This document shows positions 30,201 through 41,466 of a stretch of 64,000 nt of DNA, piece after piece; within the stretch, counting starts at the first letter, position 1; every line of letters starts with the position of its first letter. A model generated the notes under the pieces. It made no database searches. It saw only the letters and a program-made list of their open reading frames with translations, and was not told the origin of the DNA. Origin of the DNA: Dendrolimus kikuchii (lineage: Eukaryota; Arthropoda; Insecta; Lepidoptera; Lasiocampidae); contig CM034412.1 in NCBI GenBank assembly GCA_019925095.2, positions 3,348,001 to 3,412,000 of the forward strand, written 5' to 3'. Position numbers and translations under genes: made by a program.

Positions 30201-30807
30201 TTTCACATATATTTATTTACATTCTTTTTTATGTTTTTTTAATACATATATATATAAAAAATAAATACATATTAAAAAAATATAAAAAGATGACGTCCGT
30301 CGGCAGCGGGGCCTAGGGTCCAAGCTACCGGTGGTTAAGGCTCCAGAGACAGGAACTTCCTCACAATGCGTGCCGTGCTCAGGAGAACCGCCTTCTGCAT
30401 CTGGCCCTTCACCCATTTACCGAGCGAGAGCCTCTCTAGGTGTCGGTCGAGGCTCTTCGCTATTAGACCGTTAACAGACACCACTATCGGTACGATGATC
30501 GTTGAGTCCATATGCCACATGGCCGTAATCTCGTGCGCGAGGTCAAGGTATTTCGTTAATTTGTCAGTTTCAGCTTTTACGAGATTACAGTCATGTGGGA
30601 TACTTATATCAACAAGTATCGTACGTCTCGCAGATCGATCTATTATCACAATATCAGGCTTATTGGCAACAATAGTCCTGTCTGTGATAATAGATCGATC
30701 CCAGTAGAGCGTGATATGACCATTTTCGAGAACTGGCTCAGGGGCATATTTATAATAAGGTACCTCATTCGCTATCAGGCCGTAACGAAGAGCAAGTTGC
30801 TGATGGA
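30201..30807 (-). mobile_element. Dong-like retrotransposon 3' end, copy 3 (longest)
   Basis: The minus ORF ending at 30335 encodes about 155 residues of element sequence: LYWDRSIITDRTIVANKPDI, VIIDRSARRTILVDISIPHD and QKAVLLSTARIVRKFLSLEP. The KPD...D spacing fits the restriction-like endonuclease used by R2/R4/Dong elements. 5' truncated into TTATTATTATTATTATTAT (30808-30823). Dong elements are known to insert in TAA repeats. Confidence 0.75.
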
Positions 30808-30849
30808 TTATTATTATTATTATTATATAATACGTATTGGTAATTAGCA

Positions 30850-32030
30850 ATTCAAACCACTTAATATCATGAAACTTTATTATTTTGTTAAACTTGGTTT
30901 ATTAAACATTTATAACATTCAAACATCGCCCATCAAGATAAATAAATTGGTTAAGTGCTTGTGAGTTTTCGCACACCGTAATCGTTCCGAAGAGGTCACA
31001 AACTTCCCCTTCGTTATTGAACTATGAAATCATAAAAAAATAACCAAAAATAATATTTTAACATTCATACATATTATATAGTTGTAGACTAGCAACACGT
31101 TTTCGACGCCTCTGGTGTTGCAAATGCCAATAGGCAACTAAAGTATTTAAAACTTATTAAAAAAAAATCACTAATCATTGGACTTTATAAAGAAAGAAGC
31201 TTAATTCGAAGAAATACTGCCGAACTTGTATTACAATACTATACATAAATCCATCATTTATACATTTTTTTCGTTATTTTGAAAAATAATAAAAAAAACT
31301 TGCTATGGCTCACATCAAAAAACGCAAGTTTTAATTTACGCAGCATTTCCAGCAAACTAGGTTTGCTTGCTTTGCCATAGAGCTACAAAAAAAAATGCCA
31401 AACGGAGCCGCGTACAAATGTTAGTATACAGATATATAGAAATAAAAATATTCACATATTTTAAAAGCAAACTTAATATACATTAAATACAATAATATAT
31501 TTACAAAATATATTTAATTTAAGGCATCGTGTTGGTTTTGTTTGTCGTGCCATCTGCATAACATACCGTCAAAGACTAGGCCTTTGAGCTATTTGCTTAT
31601 CTGAAAAAGAAATCAGAAATGGATTAAAAGTGGCCTTGTCTCGCGCCTGGGGGGGGGGGGGGGGGGTGTTCTAGAGTTAGAAAGATTCTAAAGAATTTTT
31701 ACAATCCATTTAAACTATGAGAACATTTTATAAGTTACTGAGAAATAAGTTGTAATTTGTAACGAGATGGAAAACACAATTATTAAAATTGCGGGTAGTT
31801 TTGATTTATTTTTTGTACACACATGTTACAAGTTCCTTTGAACCAACAGTGAACAAGTTGTTAGTTCTTAAATTAAATATCTGTCGGAGTTTACTTCTTA
31901 TGAATCGATTTTCATGATTCATGATTTTATGAGGAGTGAATGTAATACAATTGTAACTCAAAACTTTATGGTTTTTTTTTTTAAACCAGCCCTGTATTAG
32001 AGCGAACAAAACAATAAACAAACTATTTTA
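30850..32030. other. AT-rich intergenic stretch
   Basis: No gene recognised. It includes a diverged fragment of the polyadenylated repeat (31089-31140) and a run of about 18 G at 31650-31668. Confidence 0.4.
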
Positions 32031-32031
32031 T

Positions 32032-32340
32032 ATCCGTGCAGGAACGGAGAAAGAACACCATTTCCTGCATTGGGGCGGCCTGTCGTAAGAGGCGACAAAA
32101 CAACCCACAGCCAGGTGGTAGGGCATTAGCCCGACTGGATACCACCCCTGGTCTAGGGTATGCCGCCATACAACCTCGCGTTGTGTTCCGGCATTAGTGC
32201 CCAGGTTCCAGTCTCCCTTAAGAGAGCAGCAGCGCATTTGTAACCTTTAGTGTTGCAAATGTCCATAGGCGATGGTAACCGCTTTCCATCAAGTGAGCCG
32301 TCTGCCTGTCTGCTGAACTACTGCAATAAAAAAAATATTC
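32032..32340 (+). repeat. polyadenylated ~300-bp repeat, full copy
   Basis: ATCCGTGCAGGAACGGAGAA to GAACTACTGCAATAAAAAAA. A few bases lost in the centre. Confidence 0.8.
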
Positions 32341-32935
32341 AAATTGGTGAAGTCGTTTTCGTTAATTAAAGCAATTTTAAGTATTAATCTATTCTGTATG
32401 CCATGTTAAAGTTTACCTCTGCTACATAAGCTTGCTTTCCAAGATAAGTTTCATCAAAACTACTATTATATTTCTGTCAGGCGCTCTGATATTACTTACA
32501 TATATGATTTTAATATTTAATTAATACGTTTGTATGTTTTGTGTTTATATCTTGATTTTTTACTGGCTAAATAGTTATCTGTATGTTTTTTTCTTTTCTT
32601 GTAACCGCCCTTATTCGGCCGCATTCGGCCGCTGTCGCCGCGCACGTGCACATGATTTTTCTTGTAGTTTTTAAATATGACAAAATAAAACACGTTTATC
32701 AAACCCTGTTTAGTCAGACAATTCATCTTATTTTGACCAAATAAGATTTTTAATGTTCGTATCTCATAAAAAAAAACAATCATGTGGATTTCCACGATGT
32801 TACTTTTGGGTCCCGTAGCAATATATCAGTAACGCAAAATTTTAGAAAATACAATTTCACATTACAATCTCACCCAATGTGAGATTGTATTTTCGTGTGA
32901 TATTCTATTTTTGAATGCCATTGTATTTTTGGATA

Positions 32936-33482
32936 AGGTTGTACTTTTTTGTGTGGGATTGTATTTGTGTGAGGTTGTATTATTGGAGAAGGTTGTATTT
33001 TTTGTGTGGGATTGTATTTGTGTGAGGTTGTATTATTGGATAAGGTTGTATTTTTTTGTGTGGGATTGTATTTGTGTGAGGTTGTATTATTGGAGAAGGT
33101 TGTATTTTTTGTGTGGGATTGTATTTGTGTGAGGTTGTATTATTGGAGAAGGTTGTATTTTTTGTGTGGGATTGTATTTGTGTGAGGTTGTATTATTGGA
33201 GAAGGTTGTATTTTTTGTGTGGGATTGTATTTCTGTGAGGTTGTATTATTGGAGAAGGTTGTATTTTTTTGTGTGAGATTGTATTTGTGTGAGGTTGTAT
33301 TATTGGAGAAGGTTGTATTTTTTGTGTGGGATTGTATTTGTGTGAGGTTGTATTATTGGAGAAGGTTGTATTTTTTTGTGTGGAATTGTATTTGTGTGAG
33401 GTTGTATTATTGGAGAAGGTTGTATTTTTTGTGTGGGATTGTATTTGTGTGAGGTTGTATTATTGGAGAAGGTTGTATTTTT
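32936..33482 (+). repeat. 53/54-bp tandem repeat, about ten copies
   Basis: Unit: GGTTGTATTTTTTGTGTGGG, ATTGTATTTGTGTGA, GGTTGTATTATTGGAGAA. Units differ mostly by one T. The array starts in looser GTATTTTTGG repeats near 32880 and stops 80 bp downstream of the Vps24 stop. Confidence 0.9.
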
Positions 33483-33562
33483 TATGAGTACTTCTTGGAA
33501 ATGCTAGAAGAATAACAAACAGTGTACACGCTACTCACCCAATACAAAGAGTGGTTTTGTAA

Positions 33563-33721
33563 TTAAGACCTGAGCGCTTCGAGGCGCGTCTGCATCTCGT
33601 CCAGCTCGTTCTCGTCGGGTTCGGCCACGTCCTCCACCTCTTTGCTGGTGGAAGGTGCACCGACGGCCGTCGGCGGCGCCGGCGCCTCGCCCAGCTTACC
33701 CTGGGTCAACTCCCATAACAC
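33563..33721 (-). CDS. Vps24: Vps24 exon 6 (terminal)
   Basis: Acceptor ACTTTGCAG; encodes VLWELTQGKLGEAP, a Pro/Ala-rich linker and the C-terminal helix DEMQTRLEALRS with stop TAA at 33565-33563. The last helix has the spacing of a MIM motif that binds the Vps4 MIT domain. Confidence 0.9.
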   Translation of the reverse strand: MLWELTQGKLGEAPAPPTAVGAPSTSKEVEDVAEPDENELDEMQTRLEALRS

Positions 33722-36700
33722 CTGCAAAGTATTTATAAAAAAATAAAGGAATTTGGAAAATAGATTATTCTGTGCAAAAAGGAGCCTTTCTCATTGTTTA
33801 CCGTTTGCCATTCTTTCACAGAAATTGATCCTTACAAGCTACATTATGATTTGGTATTATGGGAGCTGCATACGTCTAGTCATTGCAGCGGACAACGCAC
33901 TACTGGCTAGCGCAACGCGGGAGCGCACATATTAATAGTTGCTCTATCTCGCTCGCACATCATCCGTACGACTTGTTAATATTTGTACTTAAGGTTACAC
34001 TTCAATTCACGTCAGCACTCGACAGTGAATACTACTACTCTCTGCCATCTGAAGTATCATTTAACCTCTAGCTTCCGCTGCTACAGTATAATAATAGAGA
34101 ATGTGTTTAGTCGATTTGATCCCTGTATTTTCAAAAAACCCAATGATACTTTAGTTTTCGTTAAAATCGGTCTCGAGGCTCCTGAGTATTTTTCGCTATT
34201 TAGTATAATTTAGGATTCGGCCCTGAAGGCCTACTTGAAACATTCACCTGCATATGTTATAAAAACAAAATCACCAGCCTCAGTTACATACAAGTGAGTT
34301 CTGACAAAAATGACTGGAACATACAATGACAATTAAACAGACAATCATTTCATAAGGTCTCAGGTTTTACCAAAGTAGCTACGAAACCCTAAAAAATAAA
34401 TGCGGACGAAATAACAGGTAACAACTATTTAGATTATTATATTATCTTACAAAAATTTCAGCTAGTGGTACACAAGAATTCTATATTATTTCATAGTATT
34501 TATTTATTCTATACCTTATCGACTTCGCTCTGCGCCGCCTCTTCCATTTCCTCCTCATCCTCCATCCCTGACATGGTCTCGTCCATCATCTCCTCGATGA
34601 TTCCGGCCTTCATCATCTCCTTGCTCAGCGCCTGCATGGTCGCAGCCACTTCCGGCAAACGTACCAGCGCCTGCATCGCTTGCATCACCTGCAAGAAATA
34701 ATATCAATTCCTATCATAACAGCTACGCTTCCCTCGTTGTCAGTTTTTCGTGCAGAAGATTAATCGTTAGAGATGGTAAATAGAAGAAGAGCTTTTTGTT
34801 CAAAAAACGCACATCATATTTACCTCCGTTGACTTCTGCAGAGATCCAGCGACCCTTAACGTTGCTGAAATAAACAAAACAACATAAGTAATGAATATTG
34901 ACTTCTTTTTCTTTATATTGTTAGCGGGACTCGAATTAAAATGCCGTTAGAATTATTATAAAGTTTATTATAACTATGCAAACACGTTTGCCAGGTGGTA
35001 GGGCATTTGCCCGACTGGATGGCTAACACCCCTGGTCTAAAGCATGTCGCCATAACAACCTTGAGTTGTGTACCGGCATTAGTGACCAGGTTCCAGTCTC
35101 CCTTCAGAGAGCAGCAGAGCATTTGTAGCACGTTGGTGTTGCAGATGTCCATAGGCGATGATAACCGCTCTCCATCAAGTGGGCCGTCTGCCTGTCTGCT
35201 GAACTCCTGCAATAAAATAAAAAAACAATTCTTTGTTCTATTTCACTTCAAACAACAACAAACAAAGTTCTTGTTGATCAACTCCTTACTAGCTTTTTTC
35301 TGTGACTTCGCTCGTGTTCATTTAATCCGCTGGTAACTGTACAATTTTGTGGGGTAAAAAGTAGCCTATGTGCTATTCCAAACTATAATCTATCTCTGTG
35401 CTAAATTTCATTGGAATGCATTTAGCCATTTTAATGTGATTAAGTAACAAACATCAATCCCAACATTGACATTCATAATATTAAGTATCATAGCTGGGCA
35501 CCGTTAAACAAATAATTAACTTCGTTAATCACTAATCCTTTACTGAAAAGGTTAACTTCCTTAAAAGTTAAAGCATTACATTTCAGAAAATTTAATACAA
35601 GTTAAAGCTATCGTTAATCCATTAACACATGATAAAAATTGCATCTTCTTAAAGAAACTGTTGGTTCTGGAAGTTAACAGGTTAGAAACAAAAAATAGAC
35701 GGGTATAATTAATAGTGTTTAATATAGGCTTGTTGACAAACAATGTTTTTCATTCATTTGGATTAAGGTTTAGAATTTATTTTATTAAGATAGACTAGTT
35801 GCGTTCTGGATGAAACACTAATTAGATGAACTAATTTTTGATAGTAATATAATGACCAATTGCTATTTAGACGAATTGCTAGATAGACCACTACATCTTA
35901 GACGAAACTATACTAACCCGTCCAATTTCTGTCAATTTAGTCATCCGGCATAATATGAATATTCCCCTTCAAGAACATTAATATGTTTTAAGTTCTCGTC
36001 TGAAAGTGAGGCTCGTTTCAGCTGTAGTATATCCTGGCCCGAGGAGAAAAGATGTTCAACTGCAGCGCTCGAGGGTATAGCAGTATTATATTTAATAAAC
36101 AGATTTGCAAATATCTGTTCCCCAAGGAATACCACATCATTTAATGAGTATTTTGACTTTACTAGTATGTCTAGCCAAATTTTTACGAGACTTTGAGCTT
36201 TGCTCTTTAAAGATTTGTTGCTGGATAAAAGGTTAACAGACTTTGGGAAAATTAACGGAAAAAACAAGTCCGTTAACATATCTTCAAGTTAACTTAAAAG
36301 TTAATCCGTTACTCGAAATGTTAGCTTTGTTAATTAATGATAAACGAGTTAATGCCCAGCTATGTTAAGAATGACTAAACAGATATACAATGCAAAAGTG
36401 GATGGATGCAGAAGTCGTGGAAGGCCACAACACACCTTCCATGATCAAATTGATTGTGTACAAGCAGAAGGTGATGTCAGGAGCCTTAAGAACAGACGAG
36501 CGTGCATGACAAGAGTTATGAATGTCAAAGAAGCAAGTGAGGTGTGTAAGAATAAGCCTAAATGGTGCTCTGTTGTTCGTGCCTACCCCGCAAGGGAACT
36601 GGCGTGAAGTTATGTATGTATGTATGTTAAGTATAGATTATTATTTGAGCTCACTGAGTAAGGCACATCGACACAGCCCCAAAGTACTGGGATTTGCATG

Positions 36701-38324
36701 CTTCTATCTATACTGTAGATGCATACTAAAAATTTTAGGAAATTCAAACACTATGGGGGTCAAAAATGGGATTAAAATTTGTATGAAACTCCATCATTTT
36801 CAAAGTAACAAGCGTGAAAATGTATGTATGTGCTGCTGGTTAGAAATAAATAAACATGTGTATACGCATTTTGGAAATTCAACCCCTAAAACGGTGAAAA
36901 GGGAATGAAAGTTTGCTCAAACTGTGACTATTTTTAATCTATGCAAGTTAAGCCATGAGCAACAGCTAGTCAGTGCTGCGATAGCATACTTAATAGTGCC
37001 AGAGTTATTATTCGCTAATGGTAAACCATTCTAGGTAATTAGTGAATAACAAACTCCATTGGCTCAGCTACTCAAAATGTGTCTTGGCCTCCGAAACTAG
37101 AACACGCCACCTGTTTCTGTCCTGTGCGATTTCTTGCCAGTTAGGGGCTTGAAGCTCACACAGGTCAGCCTCCACTCTGTCCCTCCATCGGTACTTGGAG
37201 TGACCGAACGGACATCGCCCATCTGATCGTCCCAAATAGGGCCTCTTCACACTTCGATCCTCTGCCATCCGTTCCACATGACAGAGCCAATGGAAGCGGT
37301 AAGATTTTATCTCTCCTAGTATGTTAGGCTCGGCCACGAGGTTTAATAATAATTATAATAGTAATTAGTGAATAACAAAGACAAAATATTCCATAATTAA
37401 AGCTGTACATTTATCTCCTGGCTACTTTACCCTCAAAATTCTATCAAACAGCAGAGCTACCACTTTATATTTTACTTCTTCCTTGGCACAGACTAACAGC
37501 TAGTTAATATATCAATAACTTGAAGTGTAATTTACCTAAAGAATAGATTCTGACTAAAAACAAGATAAAACACAAACCTAGCTGATTCTTCATTTGCAAC
37601 TGGACAGAGTTCAGATGTGCTTTGCTTGTATAAATTTTACTTATAGCTTTTCGGGATCGGATTATCTCCTTTGCCAAAATTGTACACACTTGCTTATCAT
37701 TTTTTGTTGCCGCTTCTTTTAATGAACGCTTTATCTTTTCCTCCTCTCTTTGTATGCCTGAAATTAAGGTCATGTAATTGAATTATTAACAATATAACCT
37801 TAAATCTGAGATGAGACATGTTTTTAAATGTTTCATTTAAAACAAATCTCTTCTCTCCAAGTGCCTTTTGCCAACAGCCTCCTCGAGCTCATGCTAGTGC
37901 TGCTTGTCTAGGGCAGCTAGTCGCCAGTAAGGTCCAAGAGTAAGCCTGACCTCGTCTTCATAGCGCTTGCACTTCCTTGTTCTTTAGACATGCTTATGCA
38001 GTGTTAAAAAGTAAAATTAAACTATATTATTTAGAACTAAACCCAAAAACAACAGTTTTTGTAAGAGCATTATTAACACGTAAAAAGTTATGGATTTAAA
38101 TGATCGAGTCATGTTGTGTTGAATATAAATAAAATGTATACTGTACTTCTTATTTGCCTGTCCAAATTATATCCTTCCTTCCTCAATTTGTGTGTCCATT
38201 CATTTACCTAAAACACGAAAAGCGTAAACACATTGCGTTTAGTTTAGTTGTCAATTAATTAATTAGAACCTAACTTTACCATTTCTTTCGGATTTTGCTC
38301 GGGCGATTTGCCGAATAGACCCAT
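33563..38324 (-). CDS. Vps24: CHMP3/Vps24, ESCRT-III subunit, six exons, complete
   Basis: CHMP3 (Vps24) is a cytosolic coiled-coil subunit of ESCRT-III that polymerises on endosomal and other membranes to drive budding away from the cytosol and recruits Vps4. Exons on the minus strand: 38280-38324, 38147-38207, 37578-37757, 34824-34864, 34515-34688 and 33563-33721; together 660 bp, 219 residues, the usual family length. Every junction has GT/AG and matching phase. Seen: start MGLFGKSPE, basic helix KLRKEGYNLDRQIR, IQREEEKIKRSLKEAA, the SKAHLNSVQ and LRVAGSLQKSTEVMQAMQ helices, EMMKAGIIEEMMDE, an acidic linker and a C-terminal MIM-like LDEMQTRLEALRS for Vps4. Introns carry a hAT relic, RTE ends and a polyadenylated repeat. 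The 3' flank holds a 53-bp tandem array. Confidence 0.93.
34515..34688 (-). CDS. Vps24: Vps24 exon 5
   Basis: Acceptor TTCTTGCAG; encodes VMQAMQALVRLPEVAATM, EMMKAGIIEEMMDETM and an acidic stretch ending SEVDK; donor GTATAG. Covers alpha3-alpha4 and the autoinhibitory linker. Confidence 0.93.
34824..34864 (-). CDS. Vps24: Vps24 exon 4 (41 bp)
   Basis: Acceptor TATTTCAG, encodes TLRVAGSLQKSTE, donor GTAAAT. It continues helix alpha2 and starts alpha3; phases fit exons 3 and 5. Confidence 0.9.
34988..35225 (+). repeat. polyadenylated repeat in Vps24 intron
   Basis: CCAGGTGGTAGGGCATTTGC to AACTCCTGCAATAAAATAAA. 34918-34987 before it resembles the LTR edge at 48935 (GCGGGACTCGAATTAAAATGC). Confidence 0.75.
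35489..36364 (-). mobile_element. hAT transposon relic with TIRs and target duplication
   Basis: Ends CATAGCTGGGCA and TGCCCAGCTATG are perfect 12-bp terminal inverted repeats, flanked by TTAAGTAT (35481-35488) and TTAAGAAT (36365-36372), an 8-bp duplication with one change. Minus ORF 35941-36279 holds only the C-terminal dimerisation part of a hAT transposase (IPSSAAVEHLFSSG, LKRASLSDENL). The catalytic region is gone. Confidence 0.8.
36366..36630 (+). mobile_element. RTE-like 3' end with (ATGT)n tail
   Basis: Open frame [20 protein letters not shown] through [10 protein letters not shown], stop at 36605-36607, then ATGTATGTATGTATG. Abuts the hAT relic. Confidence 0.8.
36811..36975 (+). mobile_element. 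Helitron-like end
   Basis: Ends in TTAAGCCATGAGCAACAGCTAGTCAGTG; similar to 6530-6645. Confidence 0.35.
37060..37350 (-). mobile_element. RTE-like reverse transcriptase C-terminus
   Basis: Minus ORF: IKSYRFHWLCHVERMAEDRS, GRCPFGHSKYRWRDRVEADL, NWQEIAQDRNRWRVLV. A third RTE-like lineage here, in a Vps24 intron. Confidence 0.75.
37578..37757 (-). CDS. Vps24: Vps24 exon 3
   Basis: Acceptor AATTTCAG; encodes IQREEEKIKRSLKEAATK through LAKEIIRSRKAISKIY to QMKNQL, donor GTTTGT. This is the long helical hairpin (alpha1-alpha2) of ESCRT-III. Confidence 0.92.
37850..38000 (-). mobile_element. retrotransposon C-terminus remnant
   Basis: Minus strand reads KRYEDEVRLTLGPYWRLAAL, then a stop and HELEEAVGKRHLE, like the end of a non-LTR reverse transcriptase. 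Between Vps24 exons 2 and 3. Confidence 0.45.
38147..38207 (-). CDS. Vps24: Vps24 exon 2 (61 bp)
   Basis: Short exon found by homology: acceptor TTTTAG, VNEWTHKLRKEGYNLDRQIR, donor GTACAG. It ends in phase 1 and its A joins GC of exon 3 to give Ser. It fills exactly the gap expected between KEM and IQREEEK. Confidence 0.88.
38280..38324 (-). CDS. Vps24: Vps24 exon 1
   Basis: The start ATG is read at 38324-38322 and the exon encodes MGLFGKSPEQNPKEM, ending at donor GTAAAG. The N-terminal basic/amphipathic start matches the membrane-inserting first helix of CHMP3. Confidence 0.88.
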
Positions 38325-38329
38325 TTTGT

Positions 38330-39340
38330 AATAGATAGAGAGATACTTTTTCTTGCAAATTATAGAATTTCGCTATTTGTTTTGACACTATTTGACAAAT
38401 TATTTACCTATAATTTCGGCAGGCGATGACCTCATCAATGGATCACCTTTCAAAGCATCAATGAAAAACGAAACGTTATATAAATATTTTAAAAGTTAAT
38501 TATAAGAAGCTGTCAAAAAATTGTGCTTTAATTTTAAAAATATTTTATTTTACTTGATCTAGAGTAATAAGTAGCGATACCATTTTATATAATCATTATA
38601 AAAATTTAAGATACAATAGTCTAAAACTTCATTATAGAATCTTGTATGTAAAGAAACTAGACTCCATGTTGCTATAACTAAATATTATATAAGAAAATGG
38701 TGTCTTATTTGATCAAAATAAATACCATCGATCTGGTAAAAAAAAAATTAAATTAGAGAAAATTGTTATTATTGAAATCTTAAATTAACCTAAGTAAAAA
38801 ATAAATAATATGTTATACCATATCATATACTGTCACTTAAATTATGGTCCTGTTTAACTGCTTAGAAGTTAGAACTCTAAGATTTAAAAAAACAATAATG
38901 TAAAATTAAAGTATGGGTACAGAATTACATACATTTAGGATTTTGGGGCATTTTTAAGGCAATTCCCCAAAATTTATGAAAATATTAGTACCCTTACTAA
39001 AAATGCCATAAAATATTCGACAGCTTAGAATTTCTAATAAAAATTAAATCCAAACATGTTTGATACAATACCAGTAATGGTATAAATTACCATGTCACCA
39101 TTGGTGGAATAAATAGTCATACTGGGTTTATGTATTTCATTATATGATAATAACCAGGACTAGATTTAGTAACATAATGTATATATTGTCACACAACTAA
39201 TTAATTATTCTATTTAATAATAAAAGACCGCTGCAATATATTATAGTGACATATCTAAGAAATTAAAAAATGCAAATCATGTTTAATAAGTAGTAGTAAC
39301 TAGTTAATAAAACCTCTCTTATCTATTTCTTAAGTTACTA
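38330..39340. other. intergenic, AT-rich
   Basis: Between the Vps24 start and the end of the unnamed gene. It must include the Vps24 promoter, but no TATA box or initiator can be assigned. Confidence 0.4.
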
Positions 39341-39345
39341 TATTA

Positions 39346-41357
39346 TCACATAATAATAATAACTACGTTTGGGCCTCCCTTATATATTATAGGACAACGA
39401 CCAGTATACCTGTCACGCTTAAGGTGGATTGGAGGAATGACAAATGGGCTATTTTGATTTGTAGATTTCATCACAATATGGAAGACGTTTTCTTCAACAT
39501 CATCTTCATATGAAATAATGATATCTAAAAAAATAAAAACAATAGAATGTTGAAAAAAGCATAAAAAAAGAAAAAGTAGCACCATTTGAGCAGGTTCTTA
39601 TAATGTTCTGTAGTAATTTTATCAAAATGGTTGGCTTATGATGTCTGTCTTTGAATAATATATCACAGTCATTTAATTCAGATTTCTTGGGATTTTGTAA
39701 TCAGATTATAAAAAATATTTACACTATGAAATGAAAACCTACTTCTTTTGTTGGTTAGTTAAAAAATTACGAACATATGTCGATTAAGAAATCCTTCAAT
39801 TTCCGTGAGCCGATACGCACTTGTCCAATTATTCATCCAATTATATGTATGGGGCGAAGTTTCTAAAATAGTATCATGTTGGTAAATTTTTTAAAGCACA
39901 TTTTGGTATTTTCGTAAATTTAGCCTGGAGACACTGTAATCACCGGCTTTTTTTTTATTATAGCTTATGTTTAAAAATAATTCCAGATCTGTGCTTAAAT
40001 TGTGAAAAGTAATTTAAATTAGCATTTCATCCAGTCAATTCCAGTGTTTTACATTATTTCATATTCAGCGGTGGTGTATCTGTTTGTGTTACAATGCGAC
40101 AATCTCGAGAATCAATGTAAGTATGTTATAAAATTAGTAAAACTTTACATTTCTCAACTGAGAAATAAGAAAATTACGAATTTTACTGAACTTTTAGAAA
40201 GTGGCTAAATTTATATAACGTTTTTAATTTTCTCCGTCTTTGTTTGTAAATAGTTTTGTACAAATGATATATTTTAAGGTTAATTACTTCTTTCGCAATG
40301 TAAACAGTATAGCACATATTTCCACACAAAGTGATTTTTTGCTTCTAATATTTTTCACACAGAATATTAGTTTTTATTCACAATACCTATGGTGCTTTTT
40401 AGAAAGCAAAAATACTTATGTAACAAATATTAGCAGTGAAACCTTAACAGAGGTTTTCTTTCTTATTTCATGTATGGCAATTGACCAAAAGTAACACAAT
40501 AATAATCTGAAATATTAATCAAAGTTTATTAGTCCAGACTTATTACAGTTATAATATTAAACACAGTGCAGTAATATACAGAAATATCAGGATGACTCTA
40601 AGAGTTCTATCCATGCCTGTCAGGTGTCAAGCAACAATTGCCCTCTAATAATACTGCTCTGATGATCAAGCAATAATTGTCCACAAGATGACCACCTCAA
40701 TTCTGATTACCAGTGTAGACTGTCCCACCTCTGCCTGAACACCGCATATTTAAAAGGTCCATCACAGTGACACCATCCGGTAATGCTTCCAGGCGCCACT
40801 TCGGTTTCACTTCCTTCATAAAACTTACTTCTGCCATCCATATTAACTTCCAACTTCCGGTTACTCCCTTACCACCATTTGCTGGATTATTACAATTGGC
40901 TGATAGAGTGTAATATAACACACTTTATTGAACACAAAAAAAACATTTTTAATTACAATAAGTAGATACTTATTGCTATGTACAAATTACTGCTTTATGG
41001 CTGGCAGTGGATTTTTCCAGACAATGTAGTGGACAAGAATTTCATCATTTCATTTCAATGTAGCCTGTAACAGGTGCGCATATTTGCAACTCTTCAAAAA
41101 ATATTAAGTACATACACACAAGAGATGGTTTGGCACACAAGTGTAGTGAGTGTGCTAATAATTTGAATGCTTAAATAGTGCTCTCACCTGAGGTAAACAC
41201 TCCTTTTCGTTTCGAATATGAGGAAAGTAAATAAAAACTGATTAGTTAAACACATTTGTTTAGTAGTCATTACTACTTCTCTAATAAAATCAGGCGATAA
41301 ATCCATATCTAAATCTGATGAAACATCATCACATATAAAAGTCAAGTAATTTTTTTT
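39346..41357 (-). CDS. unidentified gene, three C-terminal exons
   Basis: Three exon-like segments on the minus strand fit each other: 41188-41357 (acceptor CTACAG, donor GTGAGA, phase 2 out), 40711-40922 (212 bp, phase 2 in, donor GTAATC, phase 1 out) and 39346-39524 (acceptor TTTTTTAG, stop TGA). Together about 187 residues. Recognisable stretches are DVSSDLDMDLSPDFIREVV, TGSWKLIWMAEVSFM, VKPKWRLEALPDGVTVMDLL, VIPPIHLKRDRYTGRCP and a hydrophobic end NVVIIIM. No membrane helix, zinc site or known catalytic motif is evident, and I do not recognise the family. The upstream exons were not found. The start of the middle exon lacks a strong pyrimidine tract. The order CHMP3 then this gene, both on minus with about 1 kb between, leaves no evidence of co-regulation. 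Confidence 0.6.
40069..40117 (+). other. possible isolated short exon
   Basis: A 49-bp open segment lies between ATATTCAG and a strong donor GTAAGTATG. It would encode VVYLFVLQCDNLENQ. It sits opposite an intron of the unnamed minus-strand gene and has no partner exon that I can see. It could be chance splice-site pairing. Confidence 0.2.
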
Positions 41358-41466
41358 CTGTAGCATTCTACCAGCCAGTTTTTTTTTGTCACTGATGATA
41401 GTAAATATATAGCTCAAATTTATGTAAATCCAATAATAATTTAATGAAAAGTAATTTATAATTATA

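Noticed and set aside
32911..33452. Repeated Cys/Val/Leu-rich peptide frames across the 53-bp array
   Set aside because: The frames are translations of a tandem repeat whose unit is not a multiple of three throughout; no start context or homology supports a protein.
40240..40494. 84-residue Phe/Ser-rich ORF
   Set aside because: Typical of AT-rich non-coding DNA; no homology and no acceptor or donor context.
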